Source of the DNA: a virus
Strand: one strand, 5' to 3'
IMG/VR virus record: IMGVR_UViG_3300034200_001099
Span: 26,096-90,095 of that record
DNA: 64,000 nucleotides
The number at the start of each line of letters is the position of its first letter. Within the stretch, counting starts at the first letter, position 1. The position numbers were made by a program, and so were the translations under genes. The notes below the pieces were generated by a model. The model saw nothing but the letters and a program-made list of their open reading frames with translations. It made no database searches and was not told the DNA's origin. This document shows positions 1-8,419 of the stretch, piece after piece.

Positions 1-467
1 TGATAATTGCTGGTAAAAGATATATTGAATTAATCAAAGAAAGAGGGTGCGTGTTGATTGATACTGAGATTGTTTTAGGGCACCCTGAACTTGGATATAC
101 CGGTCAACCCGATAAGGTATGGTTGGTTATTGGAACAAACGGAAAGGTCGGTATTTTGATAACAGACTGGAAATCAAATAAGCCAAAAAACTTTGAGGTT
201 ACTCGTTATACAAAAAAAATGAAAAAACCTTTTGAAGATTTACCTGACAACGCATTGGGTCACTATAACACTCAATTACCCTTTTATGGTAAACTAATTT
301 TGAAAATGTTGGAAGGATCAAAATATGAAGACATACAACTTTTAGGTTGTATTATTGTGTTAATAACAGAAGAAAGAGAGTATCACGAACATCGAGTTTC
401 TAAAAAAACTATAAATAAAATTCTTGAAATGGATATAAAACAACATTTGACTAAACTTAAAAAATAA
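1..467 (+). CDS. PD-(D/E)XK (RecB/Cas4-like) nuclease, 5' truncated
   Basis: The reading frame is already open at the window edge (codons from base 3), so this is the C-terminal 154 residues of a longer protein. It shows GQPD followed 18 residues later by DWK (ITDWKSN), then a QLPFY stretch. This fits the PD-(D/E)XK core plus the QxxxY helix of RecB/Cas4-type exonucleases, which act on DNA ends in recombination or repair. It lies upstream of the SbcD/SbcC-like pair, which fits a DNA-processing role. A GTG at 51 is an internal codon that could be mistaken for a start. The family assignment rests on these motifs only. Confidence 0.6.
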   Translation, partial: IIAGKRYIELIKERGCVLIDTEIVLGHPELGYTGQPDKVWLVIGTNGKVGILITDWKSNKPKNFEVTRYTKKMKKPFEDLPDNALGHYNTQLPFYGKLILKMLEGSKYEDIQLLGCIIVLITEEREYHEHRVSKKTINKILEMDIKQHLTKLKK

Positions 468-480
468 ACTATTATTGAGT

Positions 481-570
481 ATGGGAACTACAACTACACC
501 AATTTGGTATACCAACACAAGTTGGGACACCACAACAATTAAAATAAATGTAAATTATATTATAAAATGA
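481..570 (+). CDS. small ORF, 29 aa, unknown
   Basis: An ATG-initiated frame fills the gap between the nuclease and the next gene. Its TGA overlaps the downstream ATG as ATGA (567-570), the usual sign of translational coupling here. The peptide starts MGTTTTPIWYTN and is rich in Thr and Asn with no recognisable motif. It could be a chance frame, but otherwise nothing fills this gap. Confidence 0.4.
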   Translation: MGTTTTPIWYTNTSWDTTTIKINVNYIIK

Positions 571-785
571 GCGACGACATCATAAGACCAAAAATTAACT
601 TGAAAGAACAAAAAACGATCAAGTGTGAAAAATGTGAATCAAAATACTTCAAAGAAGTAACAATGTTAAAGAAAGTTCCTAAATTATTAACAGGAAGTCA
701 TGAAGACACAATTGTGCCATTTCCTACATATATGTGTAATGAGTGTGGTTATGTGAATAAAGACTTTGAATTATTTATTGACTGA
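567..785 (+). CDS. small zinc-ribbon protein
   Basis: A 72-residue protein with two CxxC knuckles, CEKC near residue 20 and CNEC near residue 57, spaced as in a treble-clef or ribbon zinc site. No catalytic motif is present; it probably binds nucleic acid or a protein partner. It overlaps the small gene upstream by ATGA, and its stop shares a base with the next ATG at 785. The zinc site is an inference from Cys spacing. Confidence 0.7.
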   Translation: MSDDIIRPKINLKEQKTIKCEKCESKYFKEVTMLKKVPKLLTGSHEDTIVPFPTYMCNECGYVNKDFELFID

Positions 786-931
786 TGAGATTAGGGGACA
801 TGACAATTAGTGAAGCTTATCCACATCTTAAAATTGTGGCATTGGCGTATGATTTAAAATTAAACAGGGTTAAAGATTTTAAGTTTGCTAGACTTATCTT
901 GGCCAATCTTTATAATAGAGAATCATGTTAA
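785..931 (+). CDS. small protein, 48 aa, unknown
   Basis: Starts at the ATG that overlaps the previous stop (TGATG) and ends seven bases inside the next gene, whose ATG is at 925. This double overlap strongly supports translation. The peptide (MRLGDMTISEAYPHLK...) is mixed alpha-helical in character, with no signal peptide or membrane segment. Function unknown. Confidence 0.65.
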   Translation: MRLGDMTISEAYPHLKIVALAYDLKLNRVKDFKFARLILANLYNRESC

Positions 932-1161
932 CATACAAAGAATTTTATATTTGGTTAGAGGGTTATCTTTATGGTAAACTTGAAAATAAACAGATTGATA
1001 TATCACCAATTGTTGAAAAGATGAGCCATGTTAAGGAGGAAAAACATGAATCAATTAAAATCACACCATTTGAGAGAATACCAATTCCAATAAACCCAAT
1101 TACAATAAACCCATTTTCAGAAGATGACGATTTGGGATATCCACCAAAAATAGTAATGTAA
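925..1161 (+). CDS. hypothetical protein, 78 aa
   Basis: Follows the preceding small gene with a short overlap. The N-terminal half looks helical (YKEFYIWLEGYLYGKLE), as in several small phage proteins; the C-terminal half is rich in Pro, Ile and Asn with repeated INP and is probably extended. No known domain recognised. Confidence 0.65.
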   Translation: MLTYKEFYIWLEGYLYGKLENKQIDISPIVEKMSHVKEEKHESIKITPFERIPIPINPITINPFSEDDDLGYPPKIVM

Positions 1162-1163
1162 TT

Positions 1164-1541
1164 ATGAAATCAAGTATAATATTAAACATCTTTTTGTTTT
1201 TTATTACATTCACATCTGTATCTCAGATAATAGGAGCGACATATAAGCTTGATAGTATAGAAATTGCTCAATATGATTTACCGACAGAGGTGACATGGTA
1301 TAACGCTAAAAGAGAGTGTAAAGAATTAGGTAAAGGTTGGAGATTACCAACTAAAGACGAATTAGAAAAAATGTATGAAAATAAGGACCTTATCGGTAAT
1401 TTTGTTAATACTAATTATTGGAGTTCTACAGAGTATAGTTCTGATTATGTTTGGATGCAAGTGTTTACACACAAACTTATAGCAATAACCTTAAAAGAAG
1501 GTCATATTAATGCTAGAGCAGTTAAAACAATAAAACAATAA
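1164..1541 (+). CDS. secreted DUF1566 (Lcl C-terminal-like) protein
   Basis: 125 residues. A hydrophobic signal peptide (residues 1-20, ending near SVSQ) is followed by a DUF1566/Lcl-like core: WYNAKRECKELG, GWRLPT, then YWSSTE and a W in the next strand. In bacteria such domains occur in secreted or surface proteins and are thought to bind carbohydrate or other surface partners. In a phage it could modify the host surface or be a virion protein. The domain is recognisable from its GWRLPT and YWSSTE signatures; the role is not known. Confidence 0.65.
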   Translation: MKSSIILNIFLFFITFTSVSQIIGATYKLDSIEIAQYDLPTEVTWYNAKRECKELGKGWRLPTKDELEKMYENKDLIGNFVNTNYWSSTEYSSDYVWMQVFTHKLIAITLKEGHINARAVKTIKQ

Positions 1542-1551
1542 AATAATAAAA

Positions 1552-2172
1552 ATGACTAATTTAAAAAAAGTATTTACTGAAATATACGAAAGTAATTCTT
1601 GGACTAGTTCCGAAAGTAGGTCAGGACTTGGTTCTGAATTGCTTAGCACTGAAACAATACGAAAAGAACTACCAGAAGTATTTAAAAAATTCAACATTAA
1701 AAGTGTTTTGGATATACCATGTGGGGATTTTAATTGGATGAATAATGTTGACTTAAAAGAGGTCCATTATATTGGTGCTGATATTGTGGAAAATATGATT
1801 GAGGACAACAAAAATAATTTTAAAGATTATGAATTTAAAGTTTTAGATATAACTGAAGACGATCTACCCGAAGTAGACTTAATTTTTGCTAGAGACATTT
1901 TAGGTCATTTTGATTATGAAAATATTGAAAAAACAATAAAAAACATAATTCGTAGTGGCAGTAAATATTTGTTAACAACTTCTTTTACAAAATGGGAATA
2001 TAATGTAGACATAAAAAATGGTGATTGGAGACCAATAAATTTAATGTTAAAACCATTTTTATTTAAACCAATTTATCTAATTAATGAAAATTGTTTTGAA
2101 GGAGATTTTCAATATAATGACAAATGTCTTATATTATTTGACTTAAATAAACTTTATTGTGGATTAAAATGA
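1552..2172 (+). CDS. class I SAM-dependent methyltransferase
   Basis: 206 residues. Motif I is VLDIPCGDFNW (about residues 54-64), followed by an acidic strand end (IGADIV) and a motif IV-like DLIFARDILGHF. This is a Rossmann-fold SAM methyltransferase of small-molecule or protein type: there is no NPPY or SPPY DNA-methyltransferase motif. Its end overlaps the SbcD-like gene by ATGA at 2169. Substrate cannot be read from the sequence. Confidence 0.7.
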   Translation: MTNLKKVFTEIYESNSWTSSESRSGLGSELLSTETIRKELPEVFKKFNIKSVLDIPCGDFNWMNNVDLKEVHYIGADIVENMIEDNKNNFKDYEFKVLDITEDDLPEVDLIFARDILGHFDYENIEKTIKNIIRSGSKYLLTTSFTKWEYNVDIKNGDWRPINLMLKPFLFKPIYLINENCFEGDFQYNDKCLILFDLNKLYCGLK

Positions 2173-2948
2173 TTAAAACTTTAGTTCACTTTTCTGATTT
2201 ACATATCAGATTATATAAGGATCACGATTTATACCGTTCAATATTAGAAACGGCGATTGAGCAATGGAAAGAATTGTCTCCTGACCGTATAATTTTTACG
2301 GGTGATTTAGTTCATTCTAAAAACCAAATGACACCTGAACTTATTGAGTTCGTTGCTTGGATTTTAACTGAATGTTCTAACATTGCTAAAACAATAATTA
2401 TACCTGGTAACCACGACTTTTTGGTAAACAACACTGAAAGATTGGACGCACTTACACCAATTATTAATTCTTTGAATAACCCAAACATTGTATATTATAG
2501 AGACAGGGGTGTGTATGAGGATGATAATGTTAGTTGGTGTGTGTATTCACAATATCAGGGAAATATACCACCAGAAATCACTGAAGCAAATGGTAGACGT
2601 ATTGGATTATTTCACGGACCTATTTCAGGGTTAAAAACAGATCTTGGTTTTGAGTTTGGTGAAGAAGCTTACGAGATTGAAAAGTTTGATGGTTTGGAAA
2701 CGGTATTATGTGGTGATATTCATAAACGTGCTGAATTTCAAATTAAGGGAGGTAAAGGGTATATGATTGGATCCACAATCCAAAATAACATTGGTGAAAG
2801 TATTGGAAGACACGGATATGGGATTTATAATGTTGAAACTAAAGATTATTCTTATGTAGATGTGCACAACCCAAAACCGTTTTTAAAGTTCACCATAAAA
2901 TCTTTTGAAGATATTGAAAATGGAACCGAATTACTCAAAAATATTTAA
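2169..2948 (+). CDS. SbcD/Mre11-like exonuclease subunit (T4 gp47-like)
   Basis: About 259 residues starting at MIKTLVHFSDLH, chosen because this ATG overlaps the previous stop as ATGA; a TTG twelve bases upstream is less likely. The calcineurin-type phosphoesterase motifs are in order: DLH, GDLVHSK, GNHD, and GDIHKRAEF near the end. In T4, gp47 pairs with gp46 to resect DNA ends for recombination-dependent replication. The large ATPase partner lies two genes downstream, as expected. It is shorter than gp47 (339 aa) and lacks much of the C-terminal capping region. Confidence 0.88.
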   Translation: MIKTLVHFSDLHIRLYKDHDLYRSILETAIEQWKELSPDRIIFTGDLVHSKNQMTPELIEFVAWILTECSNIAKTIIIPGNHDFLVNNTERLDALTPIINSLNNPNIVYYRDRGVYEDDNVSWCVYSQYQGNIPPEITEANGRRIGLFHGPISGLKTDLGFEFGEEAYEIEKFDGLETVLCGDIHKRAEFQIKGGKGYMIGSTIQNNIGESIGRHGYGIYNVETKDYSYVDVHNPKPFLKFTIKSFEDIENGTELLKNI

Positions 2949-3678
2949 TAAAGAAATTCTCAACAGTATTGATAGTTTTTGTAAACTCAATAATATTGAT
3001 GATGTTGATAGTTTTATTAAAAACGTTTTTCAAGAAGGGTTTAACATAAAGAAGTATGGTCTTTTGGAAAAAACACTTAATGAAGGTGAAAAACACTTAA
3101 AACCAAGTGTGATTGAAGAAAAACGAGTGGAAATTGAGGTAATCCGAGAAATACGGGTGGAAATACCGGTTGAAGTTATTAGAGAGGTTGAAAAAATAGT
3201 TGAGGTTATTAAAGAAGTGCCTGTTGAAAAAGTGGTTATACAAGAGGTAATTAAGGAGGTTCCTGTTGATAGAGTGGTTGAGAAAATAATTTATACTACT
3301 GACGATATTCAAATAAACGAACTTGGCGGAAAAATTGCCGAGTTGGAAGAAGAAAGACAAATATTTTCCACTAAAATTGCCGATTTGGAAGAAGAAAGAC
3401 AAATATTTTCCACTAAAACTGAAGAAATGGAAAATAATTTCCAAAATGAAATATCTAAAAAGGATAAAGAGTTAGGTGATCTTAGACAAAAATTAGATGA
3501 CCCTGTGACAAATGATAAAATAAAACTCCTCCAAGAAACGCTCCAAAACTTGAGAGGTGAACTACAACAAAAGAACGAACAAATAAGGGAGATAGAAAAA
3601 ATAAACCGAGACCTTTTGAATGGTAATCAAAATCAAGCATACCTTCTGAGGGGATCAAATTTAAATAAAAGAGTATGA
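2920..3678 (+). CDS. coiled-coil protein with VPVE-type repeats
   Basis: About 252 residues, starting at the ATG inside the end of the SbcD-like gene (overlap 29 bases). An N-terminal helical part is followed by a central run of degenerate repeats of the form (V/I)PVE-hydrophobic-I(R/K)EV, then a long charged coiled coil with a near-perfect duplication (see the repeat at 3331-3414), and a Gln/Asn-rich tail. The same VPVE repeat recurs in the membrane protein at 10419. No enzyme motif. It is likely a structural or scaffolding protein; its place between gp47-like and gp46-like genes may be coincidental. Confidence 0.7.
   Translation: MEPNYSKIFNKEILNSIDSFCKLNNIDDVDSFIKNVFQEGFNIKKYGLLEKTLNEGEKHLKPSVIEEKRVEIEVIREIRVEIPVEVIREVEKIVEVIKEVPVEKVVIQEVIKEVPVDRVVEKIIYTTDDIQINELGGKIAELEEERQIFSTKIADLEEERQIFSTKTEEMENNFQNEISKKDKELGDLRQKLDDPVTNDKIKLLQETLQNLRGELQQKNEQIREIEKINRDLLNGNQNQAYLLRGSNLNKRV
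3331..3414 (+). repeat. 42-bp tandem duplication inside a coding region
   Basis: Two adjacent 42-base units (3331-3372 and 3373-3414) differ at only one position and keep the reading frame. Each encodes a 14-residue coiled-coil unit beginning KIA(E/D)LEEERQIF. The near-identity shows a recent duplication that lengthened the coiled coil by four heptad turns without shifting frame. Confidence 0.95.
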
Positions 3679-4034
3679 TAACACAAATTTTAGTATGGTT
3701 CATAATGAGTTATGGATTAATGAACATTATGGTCTACGGATCAATTTTTCAAGGATTAAGAGATTTTTTAAAAAGATGGGGAGATAATAAACAATTGCCT
3801 TTTAATTTTTTAGGTAATTTCCTATCAGGTTTAATCAATTGTCCATTATGTTTTTCAACATGGGGTGGATTTGTTTTATCCTTATTGATATTCTCGCCAA
3901 CAAATCATATATTTAACACACCTTTAAGTTATTCATGGTTCTTTGATGGTATTACATCCGCAGGTGCTGTATGGGCGATAAATGGTATAATAGAATGGTT
4001 TGAAGAAAATAGACCAAATAATAATAATAATTAA
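3675..4034 (+). CDS. membrane protein, DUF1360-like
   Basis: 119 residues with three probable membrane segments (about 3-24, 45-70 and 88-105). Between the first two lies CPLCFSTWGG, a Cys-x-x-Cys plus Trp pattern typical of small DUF1360-type membrane proteins found in bacteria and phages. It overlaps the previous stop by ATGA. Function of the family is unknown. Confidence 0.65.
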   Translation: MITQILVWFIMSYGLMNIMVYGSIFQGLRDFLKRWGDNKQLPFNFLGNFLSGLINCPLCFSTWGGFVLSLLIFSPTNHIFNTPLSYSWFFDGITSAGAVWAINGIIEWFEENRPNNNNN

Positions 4035-4044
4035 TAAAAGTAAA

Positions 4045-4428
4045 ATGGGAAAAGAAGCAAAAAAACACAGAGCAAAGGTTGCAAAAAGAAATGCAAAAGT
4101 AAAAGAACAAAAATCAGGAATGCAAAAAGCCTTTGATTTATTGATGAAACAACAAATTGATGCTATGGCAAACGAAGAAAATCTTAAGGCACAAATTGGT
4201 GATCAAGAGTTAAATTTTGAAGTTGTTGAAGAAAAAACAATTGATCACGCATTTAAATTTACTCCAAACGAAGAAGAATCTCAAAAAATTAACAAAGAAT
4301 TTGAAGGTAACGTCTCATTTAAAGAAGAAAATCCTGAATTTATGTCTATAAATCAAATTACAATAGATGATTTTGAATCTAACAATAACGAACCTATTGA
4401 AGACCAAATTTCTGAGATAGAAAAATAA
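4045..4428 (+). CDS. hypothetical protein with basic N-terminus and acidic C-terminus
   Basis: 127 residues from MGKEAKKHRAKVAKRN. This start is chosen over an upstream in-frame ATG at 4000 because the upstream part overlaps the previous gene and is Asn/Ile-rich. The first 25 residues are strongly basic, the remainder acidic and helical. It ends one base before the large ATPase gene and is probably co-translated with it. It may bind nucleic acid or act as an accessory of the SbcCD pair; that is inference from position and charge. Confidence 0.6.
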   Translation: MGKEAKKHRAKVAKRNAKVKEQKSGMQKAFDLLMKQQIDAMANEENLKAQIGDQELNFEVVEEKTIDHAFKFTPNEEESQKINKEFEGNVSFKEENPEFMSINQITIDDFESNNNEPIEDQISEIEK

Positions 4429-4429
4429 A

Positions 4430-6802
4430 ATGGATTTGTTTAATCCGCCAAAATTATTCAATTACAATATAATGATAAAAGATTTAGATTTTTCCAAGTT
4501 TGAAAACCCAACTATACAGGTCGTATGGGAGGATTTACCGGAAAACTTTACACAAGATAAAATCAAAAGTGTGAAACATTACTTCCAAAAAAAGTATAAT
4601 ACCACTAATGTAAATGTTTTAACTAAGTCAAAGAATGTTGAAACAGATGAGATACAAAGTATTGATGTGTCTGTGAACATATCTGATTCAAATTATCAAC
4701 TTGACTTACTGAAGAAGTTTGTTGATGCCAAAGGGTATTCTAACTACCAAGATGATGTTTTATCGATCAATAAAATGGTTGATAATAAAATGTTGGAAGA
4801 AGAAGGTAATCAGGCTCAATTTAAGAAGTGGTATATTAGAAATATAGAATTCTCCAATTTCTTATCGTATGGTGAGAACCAAAAATTAGATTTTGATAAA
4901 TTGAGTGGTATTGTGGTGGTTGAATCAGATCCACCTAATTTTGGTGGTAAAACAATTTTAAGTGTGGACCTTCTAATGTTCTTATTCTTTAATGAAACCA
5001 CAAAAACAACAAAGGCGGAAGAAATATTTAATCGATTTACGGATAAAGATAAAGTAACGGTTAAAGGTGAAATCACAATTGACGGTGAGGATTATATTAT
5101 TATTAGAAACATTGAAAGAAAGTTATCTAAGAAGAACGAATGGAATGTTAAAACCGAATTGGACTTCTTTAAGAAGTTATCTGACGGTAGCTTACAGAAC
5201 TTTACTGGTGAACAAAGAAGGGAGACGGAAGCGTTCATTAAAACGTCCATAGGAACAAAAGAAGACTTTCTAATGACAATCCTAACAACGGGATCAAATC
5301 TTGAGGAGTTGTTGGAATCAAAACCAACCGCAAGAGGTCAGGTGTTGTCTCGTTTTATGGGTCTTGAATTCTTAAAAAGAAAAGAGGAAGTTGCCAAAGA
5401 AATTTACTCTGAGTTTTCAAAACAAAAGATATCAAACATATATTCGTCAGAGTCATTAAAATCTGATAATGAAGGTTATGAAACCAAAATTACAGAGTTA
5501 AGTGGGGAAATTGTGAAATTTAACACAGATTTGGTAGTTATTGATGCATCAATTTTAAAAGGGAAAGAATACCGTGATGATATTATAAAGAAAAAACACG
5601 GTAATATCGATAAGGAGATTAGTCTATTGGATCCAGAAAAAACTAAACAAACAATAAATGGGATTGGTTTTGAAAAATCTGAATACATTACCAAAATGAA
5701 TGAAATTAAGGTGGTTAAACCATCTGAGTTTTATCATGAGGATAAACACGATGAAGTAAAAGAACAATACAAAGAGGTTTATCAAGAGAAAGTTCAGATA
5801 GATACAAACATTAAATCAATAGAAGAACTTAAAAGTTCAGTTGAGGGTGGAATCAAATGTGAGCATTGTGGTATTGAATTAATGAATGCTGCAATTACTA
5901 ACGCAAAGATTGCCGAACTTGATGGTTATATCATGCATAAAAACCAAAAAGAGGGGTTAATGCAGGTTTTAACTAACAAAGAACAGTCATTTGTGCAACT
6001 TAAGAAAGACTTTGATGAATATGAGAAAAACAAACTCATCAAAGAGAAATATGAATTGAGTATTGAGAGTTGTGACCTTAAAATTGGTGGGTTAAAAGAT
6101 AAACTTAAAAGGTGGGAGGAAGTTCAAGATAAAATTAAAGAGAATACCTCAATAGACACAATTTTGATTAAAGCGGATCTTAGGTTGGACGAGTTGGAAT
6201 TAAAAAAGAAAGGGGTAAACGCAAGTATTTCCGAAAATAAGTTTAATATTAAAAACTTGGTTGAAAAGATTGATAACAACAAAAAGATGATTGTTAAAAT
6301 CAAAGAAGAAGACGAAAAAGAAAAGATATATAAAATATATTTGGAGGCATATGGTAAAAATGGGGTAACCAAAATAATTATGAAGACTATGATGCCAATC
6401 ATTAACTCGGAACTCCAAAGGTTAATGGAAGATAGTTGTTACTTCAAATTAGAGATTATAATTAACGATAAAAATGAGGTTGAATTTATACAAATTGATA
6501 ATGGTACGGGAATTGAGAAGTTAATGACCAGTGGGTCAGGATTTGAAAAAACAATATCATCTTTAGCGTTGAGATCGGTACTTAGTAAGATATGTACTTT
6601 ACCACATCCCGGGATTATTATTTTTGATGAGGTTTTTGGTAAAGTGTCAAATGATAACCTTGAAATGGTTGCCGAGTTTTTTATCAAGATAAAAGAATAT
6701 TTTGATAAGATTTTCATCATAAGTCACAATCCTTTGGTGTCTCAACTTAGTAATTGTGTTGTTAAGATTACAAAAGAAAATAATATTTCAAAAGTTTTGT
6801 AA
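4430..6802 (+). CDS. SbcC/Rad50-like ATPase (T4 gp46-like)
   Basis: 790 residues, larger than T4 gp46 (560). Residues 1-130 are an extra N-terminal region of unknown fold. The ATPase starts near IEFSNFLSYGE; the P-loop reads DPPNFGGKT, with Pro where the first Gly of GxxxxGKT is expected. A long coiled coil carries a zinc hook CEHC in its middle. The C-terminal lobe has the signature SGSGFEK, Walker B IIIFDEVFG and the switch His in ISHNP. In T4 the gp46-gp47 complex resects DNA ends. The SbcD-like partner is at 2169. Confidence 0.9.
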   Translation: MDLFNPPKLFNYNIMIKDLDFSKFENPTIQVVWEDLPENFTQDKIKSVKHYFQKKYNTTNVNVLTKSKNVETDEIQSIDVSVNISDSNYQLDLLKKFVDAKGYSNYQDDVLSINKMVDNKMLEEEGNQAQFKKWYIRNIEFSNFLSYGENQKLDFDKLSGIVVVESDPPNFGGKTILSVDLLMFLFFNETTKTTKAEEIFNRFTDKDKVTVKGEITIDGEDYIIIRNIERKLSKKNEWNVKTELDFFKKLSDGSLQNFTGEQRRETEAFIKTSIGTKEDFLMTILTTGSNLEELLESKPTARGQVLSRFMGLEFLKRKEEVAKEIYSEFSKQKISNIYSSESLKSDNEGYETKITELSGEIVKFNTDLVVIDASILKGKEYRDDIIKKKHGNIDKEISLLDPEKTKQTINGIGFEKSEYITKMNEIKVVKPSEFYHEDKHDEVKEQYKEVYQEKVQIDTNIKSIEELKSSVEGGIKCEHCGIELMNAAITNAKIAELDGYIMHKNQKEGLMQVLTNKEQSFVQLKKDFDEYEKNKLIKEKYELSIESCDLKIGGLKDKLKRWEEVQDKIKENTSIDTILIKADLRLDELELKKKGVNASISENKFNIKNLVEKIDNNKKMIVKIKEEDEKEKIYKIYLEAYGKNGVTKIIMKTMMPIINSELQRLMEDSCYFKLEIIINDKNEVEFIQIDNGTGIEKLMTSGSGFEKTISSLALRSVLSKICTLPHPGIIIFDEVFGKVSNDNLEMVAEFFIKIKEYFDKIFIISHNPLVSQLSNCVVKITKENNISKVL

Positions 6803-6821
6803 CTAATTAAAATATTATCCG

Positions 6822-6829
6822 TATATTTG
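6822..6829 (+). promoter_or_regulatory. Bacteroidota-type -7 element (TATATTTG)
   Basis: TATATTTG matches TAnnTTTG. Exactly four bases (TGGT) separate it from the ATG at 6834, so the predicted transcript would begin at or next to the start codon. A TTTG 22 bases upstream (6796-6799) may be the -33 element. Confidence 0.75.
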
Positions 6830-6833
6830 TGGT

Positions 6834-7424
6834 ATGGAAAATAAAATCATCAAATTTAAAGTTACTAAAAAAGAATCAAAAAATTACTCTGATGTCCAAG
6901 AACACACTTGGATTTTAGATAATCAGTTAGATATAGATTATGTCCTGTCACACCCCAAGTTTTCAAAATTTAAACTAGCGGCAACAATTGTCAAATCTGA
7001 AAATGCCGCAGGTTTTAAAATATCTTTAGAACCTGAATTCGTAAATAAACCATTTGTTATCTATATAGTTGTTAAATGTAGTAAAGTTTTAAAAGGTGGT
7101 AAATCAAAAAATAAATTAGATACTAGATCTTATGGTGCGGGAACTGAAAAAAGTTGGACCATGAAAGGGACCCCATCGGAAACTAATTATGTTTGGTCAC
7201 AAATATTTAGAGAATCTTTAAATGACGGATACCCAATAACTTTTTATGGTTATGTTGTCCCATCATCACTACATACTTATCCATCGTTTGATGGTGAAAT
7301 AGTTACTGAGTTAGTTGCCGGTCATTATGAAACTGAAGAAAAAAAATTAAATTCACTATTAAATTCACTTAACGGTAAAAAAGTGATTGGTGAAGGAGAT
7401 CTTCTCTGTAAATTAAAAAAGTAA
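6834..7424 (+). CDS. hypothetical protein, 196 aa
   Basis: Starts four bases after a TATATTTG element, so probably has a leaderless mRNA. The N-terminus is a Lys-rich beta-type region; a central SYGAGTEKSW and a C-terminal Leu-rich helix (KLNSLLNSL) are visible. No domain recognised and no signal peptide. It is a monocistronic unit closed by the hairpin at 7439-7465. Confidence 0.7.
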   Translation: MENKIIKFKVTKKESKNYSDVQEHTWILDNQLDIDYVLSHPKFSKFKLAATIVKSENAAGFKISLEPEFVNKPFVIYIVVKCSKVLKGGKSKNKLDTRSYGAGTEKSWTMKGTPSETNYVWSQIFRESLNDGYPITFYGYVVPSSLHTYPSFDGEIVTELVAGHYETEEKKLNSLLNSLNGKKVIGEGDLLCKLKK

Positions 7425-7438
7425 ATTTATTTTACTCT

Positions 7439-7472
7439 GCTCGGATATATTTACTTTATCCGAGCTATTTAT
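7439..7472 (+). terminator. hairpin, probable terminator
   Basis: A perfect 9-bp stem (7439-7447 with 7457-7465, GCTCGGATA with its complement) and a 9-base loop are followed by TATTTATT rather than a clean T run. It lies just after the gene ending at 7424, so it probably ends that transcript or processes its 3' end. Confidence 0.65.
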
Positions 7473-7473
7473 T
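7466..7473 (+). promoter_or_regulatory. candidate late-type element TATTTATT
   Basis: TATTTATT lies 28 bases before the ATG at 7502. It matches the element found before putative virion genes, but the distance is longer than usual and the gene is a methyltransferase half, so the assignment is uncertain. Confidence 0.35.
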
Positions 7474-7501
7474 AGAATAATAAATATATAAAACTTATAA
7501 T

Positions 7502-8419
7502 ATGAAATTTGATTGCTTACTAACTAACCCACCATACCAAGATTCTTCACACGTTGAGAAGAAAAACACTCTTTGGAGAAAATGGATTTCCTTTAATGAA
7601 AAAATTGTTAAGGATAATGGTATCACATCTTTGGTTATACCATCTTCATGGATGGGTTCAGGACCTATACTTAGGGAAAACTTTTTGGAAAACGGAAAAG
7701 TTAAATATAATTTAACTTATATTAATAGAGATGAGTGTAAAAAACATTTTCCAAATGTTGGTTCCACATTTTCATATTTTGTAATGGAGAATAAAAGTTA
7801 CCAAAATAAAACTTCAATTTTATCTAAAAACATCGATGGAAAAATTGAAGTTGTTAATAATTTAAATTTAAATCAATCACTTTTAGAAGTTTTCCCTAGA
7901 GATTTAACTGATTTAGGATTGTCAATAATAACCAAAACTTTAGGGTTGGGGGTTGAAAAATTAGGTATTATTAATAACACATTTAATCATAGTGTTCACA
8001 GAACTAAATGGAGTTTGGATCAAACTGAAGAGTTTTGTTTCCCTATTCAAAATACCCCGTCAAAACTTTATTGGTATAATTACGCTCACCCACATCAAGG
8101 ATTAGAGAAACTACTAATACCAACAACAACATATTTCAGGAAACAATCGATTAGTAGTTACGGAGTCACCCAAAGTTTTTGTTATTTGTTAATTGAAAAT
8201 AATTTGAATCCTAATATTGTATTAAATAACATAAATAATAAACTATTTGATTATTTAAATGAGTGTTTTAGGTATGCAAATTGGAATTCAGTTAATTTAC
8301 TTAGAAAATTACCTAAAATACCTTTAACTCAAGATCTTACTGATAACGATATATTTGAGTTTTTTAAATTGACCACTGAAGAAATAAATCATATTAATAA
8401 AATTATTACATGGAGATAA
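7502..8419 (+). CDS. N6-adenine DNA methyltransferase, catalytic (NPPY) half
   Basis: 305 residues. The protein starts almost directly at motif IV: FDCLLTNPPYQ at residues 3-13. It continues with motif V to VIII-like segments (SLVIPSSWM, FPNVGSTFSYFV) and a long C-terminal part that should hold the target recognition domain. Motif I, which binds SAM, is missing here but present in the next gene, which overlaps by 10 bases. Together the two would form one Eco57I/TaqI-like amino-methyltransferase. Probable role: adenine methylation of phage DNA against host restriction. Confidence 0.75.
   Translation: MKFDCLLTNPPYQDSSHVEKKNTLWRKWISFNEKIVKDNGITSLVIPSSWMGSGPILRENFLENGKVKYNLTYINRDECKKHFPNVGSTFSYFVMENKSYQNKTSILSKNIDGKIEVVNNLNLNQSLLEVFPRDLTDLGLSIITKTLGLGVEKLGIINNTFNHSVHRTKWSLDQTEEFCFPIQNTPSKLYWYNYAHPHQGLEKLLIPTTTYFRKQSISSYGVTQSFCYLLIENNLNPNIVLNNINNKLFDYLNECFRYANWNSVNLLRKLPKIPLTQDLTDNDIFEFFKLTTEEINHINKIITWR

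Noticed and set aside
3097-3444. Minus-strand open frame opposite the VPVE and coiled-coil repeats
   Set aside because: Phe/Asn/Tyr-rich product that mirrors the repeats of the plus-strand gene; an antisense shadow. The same holds for 11292-11567.
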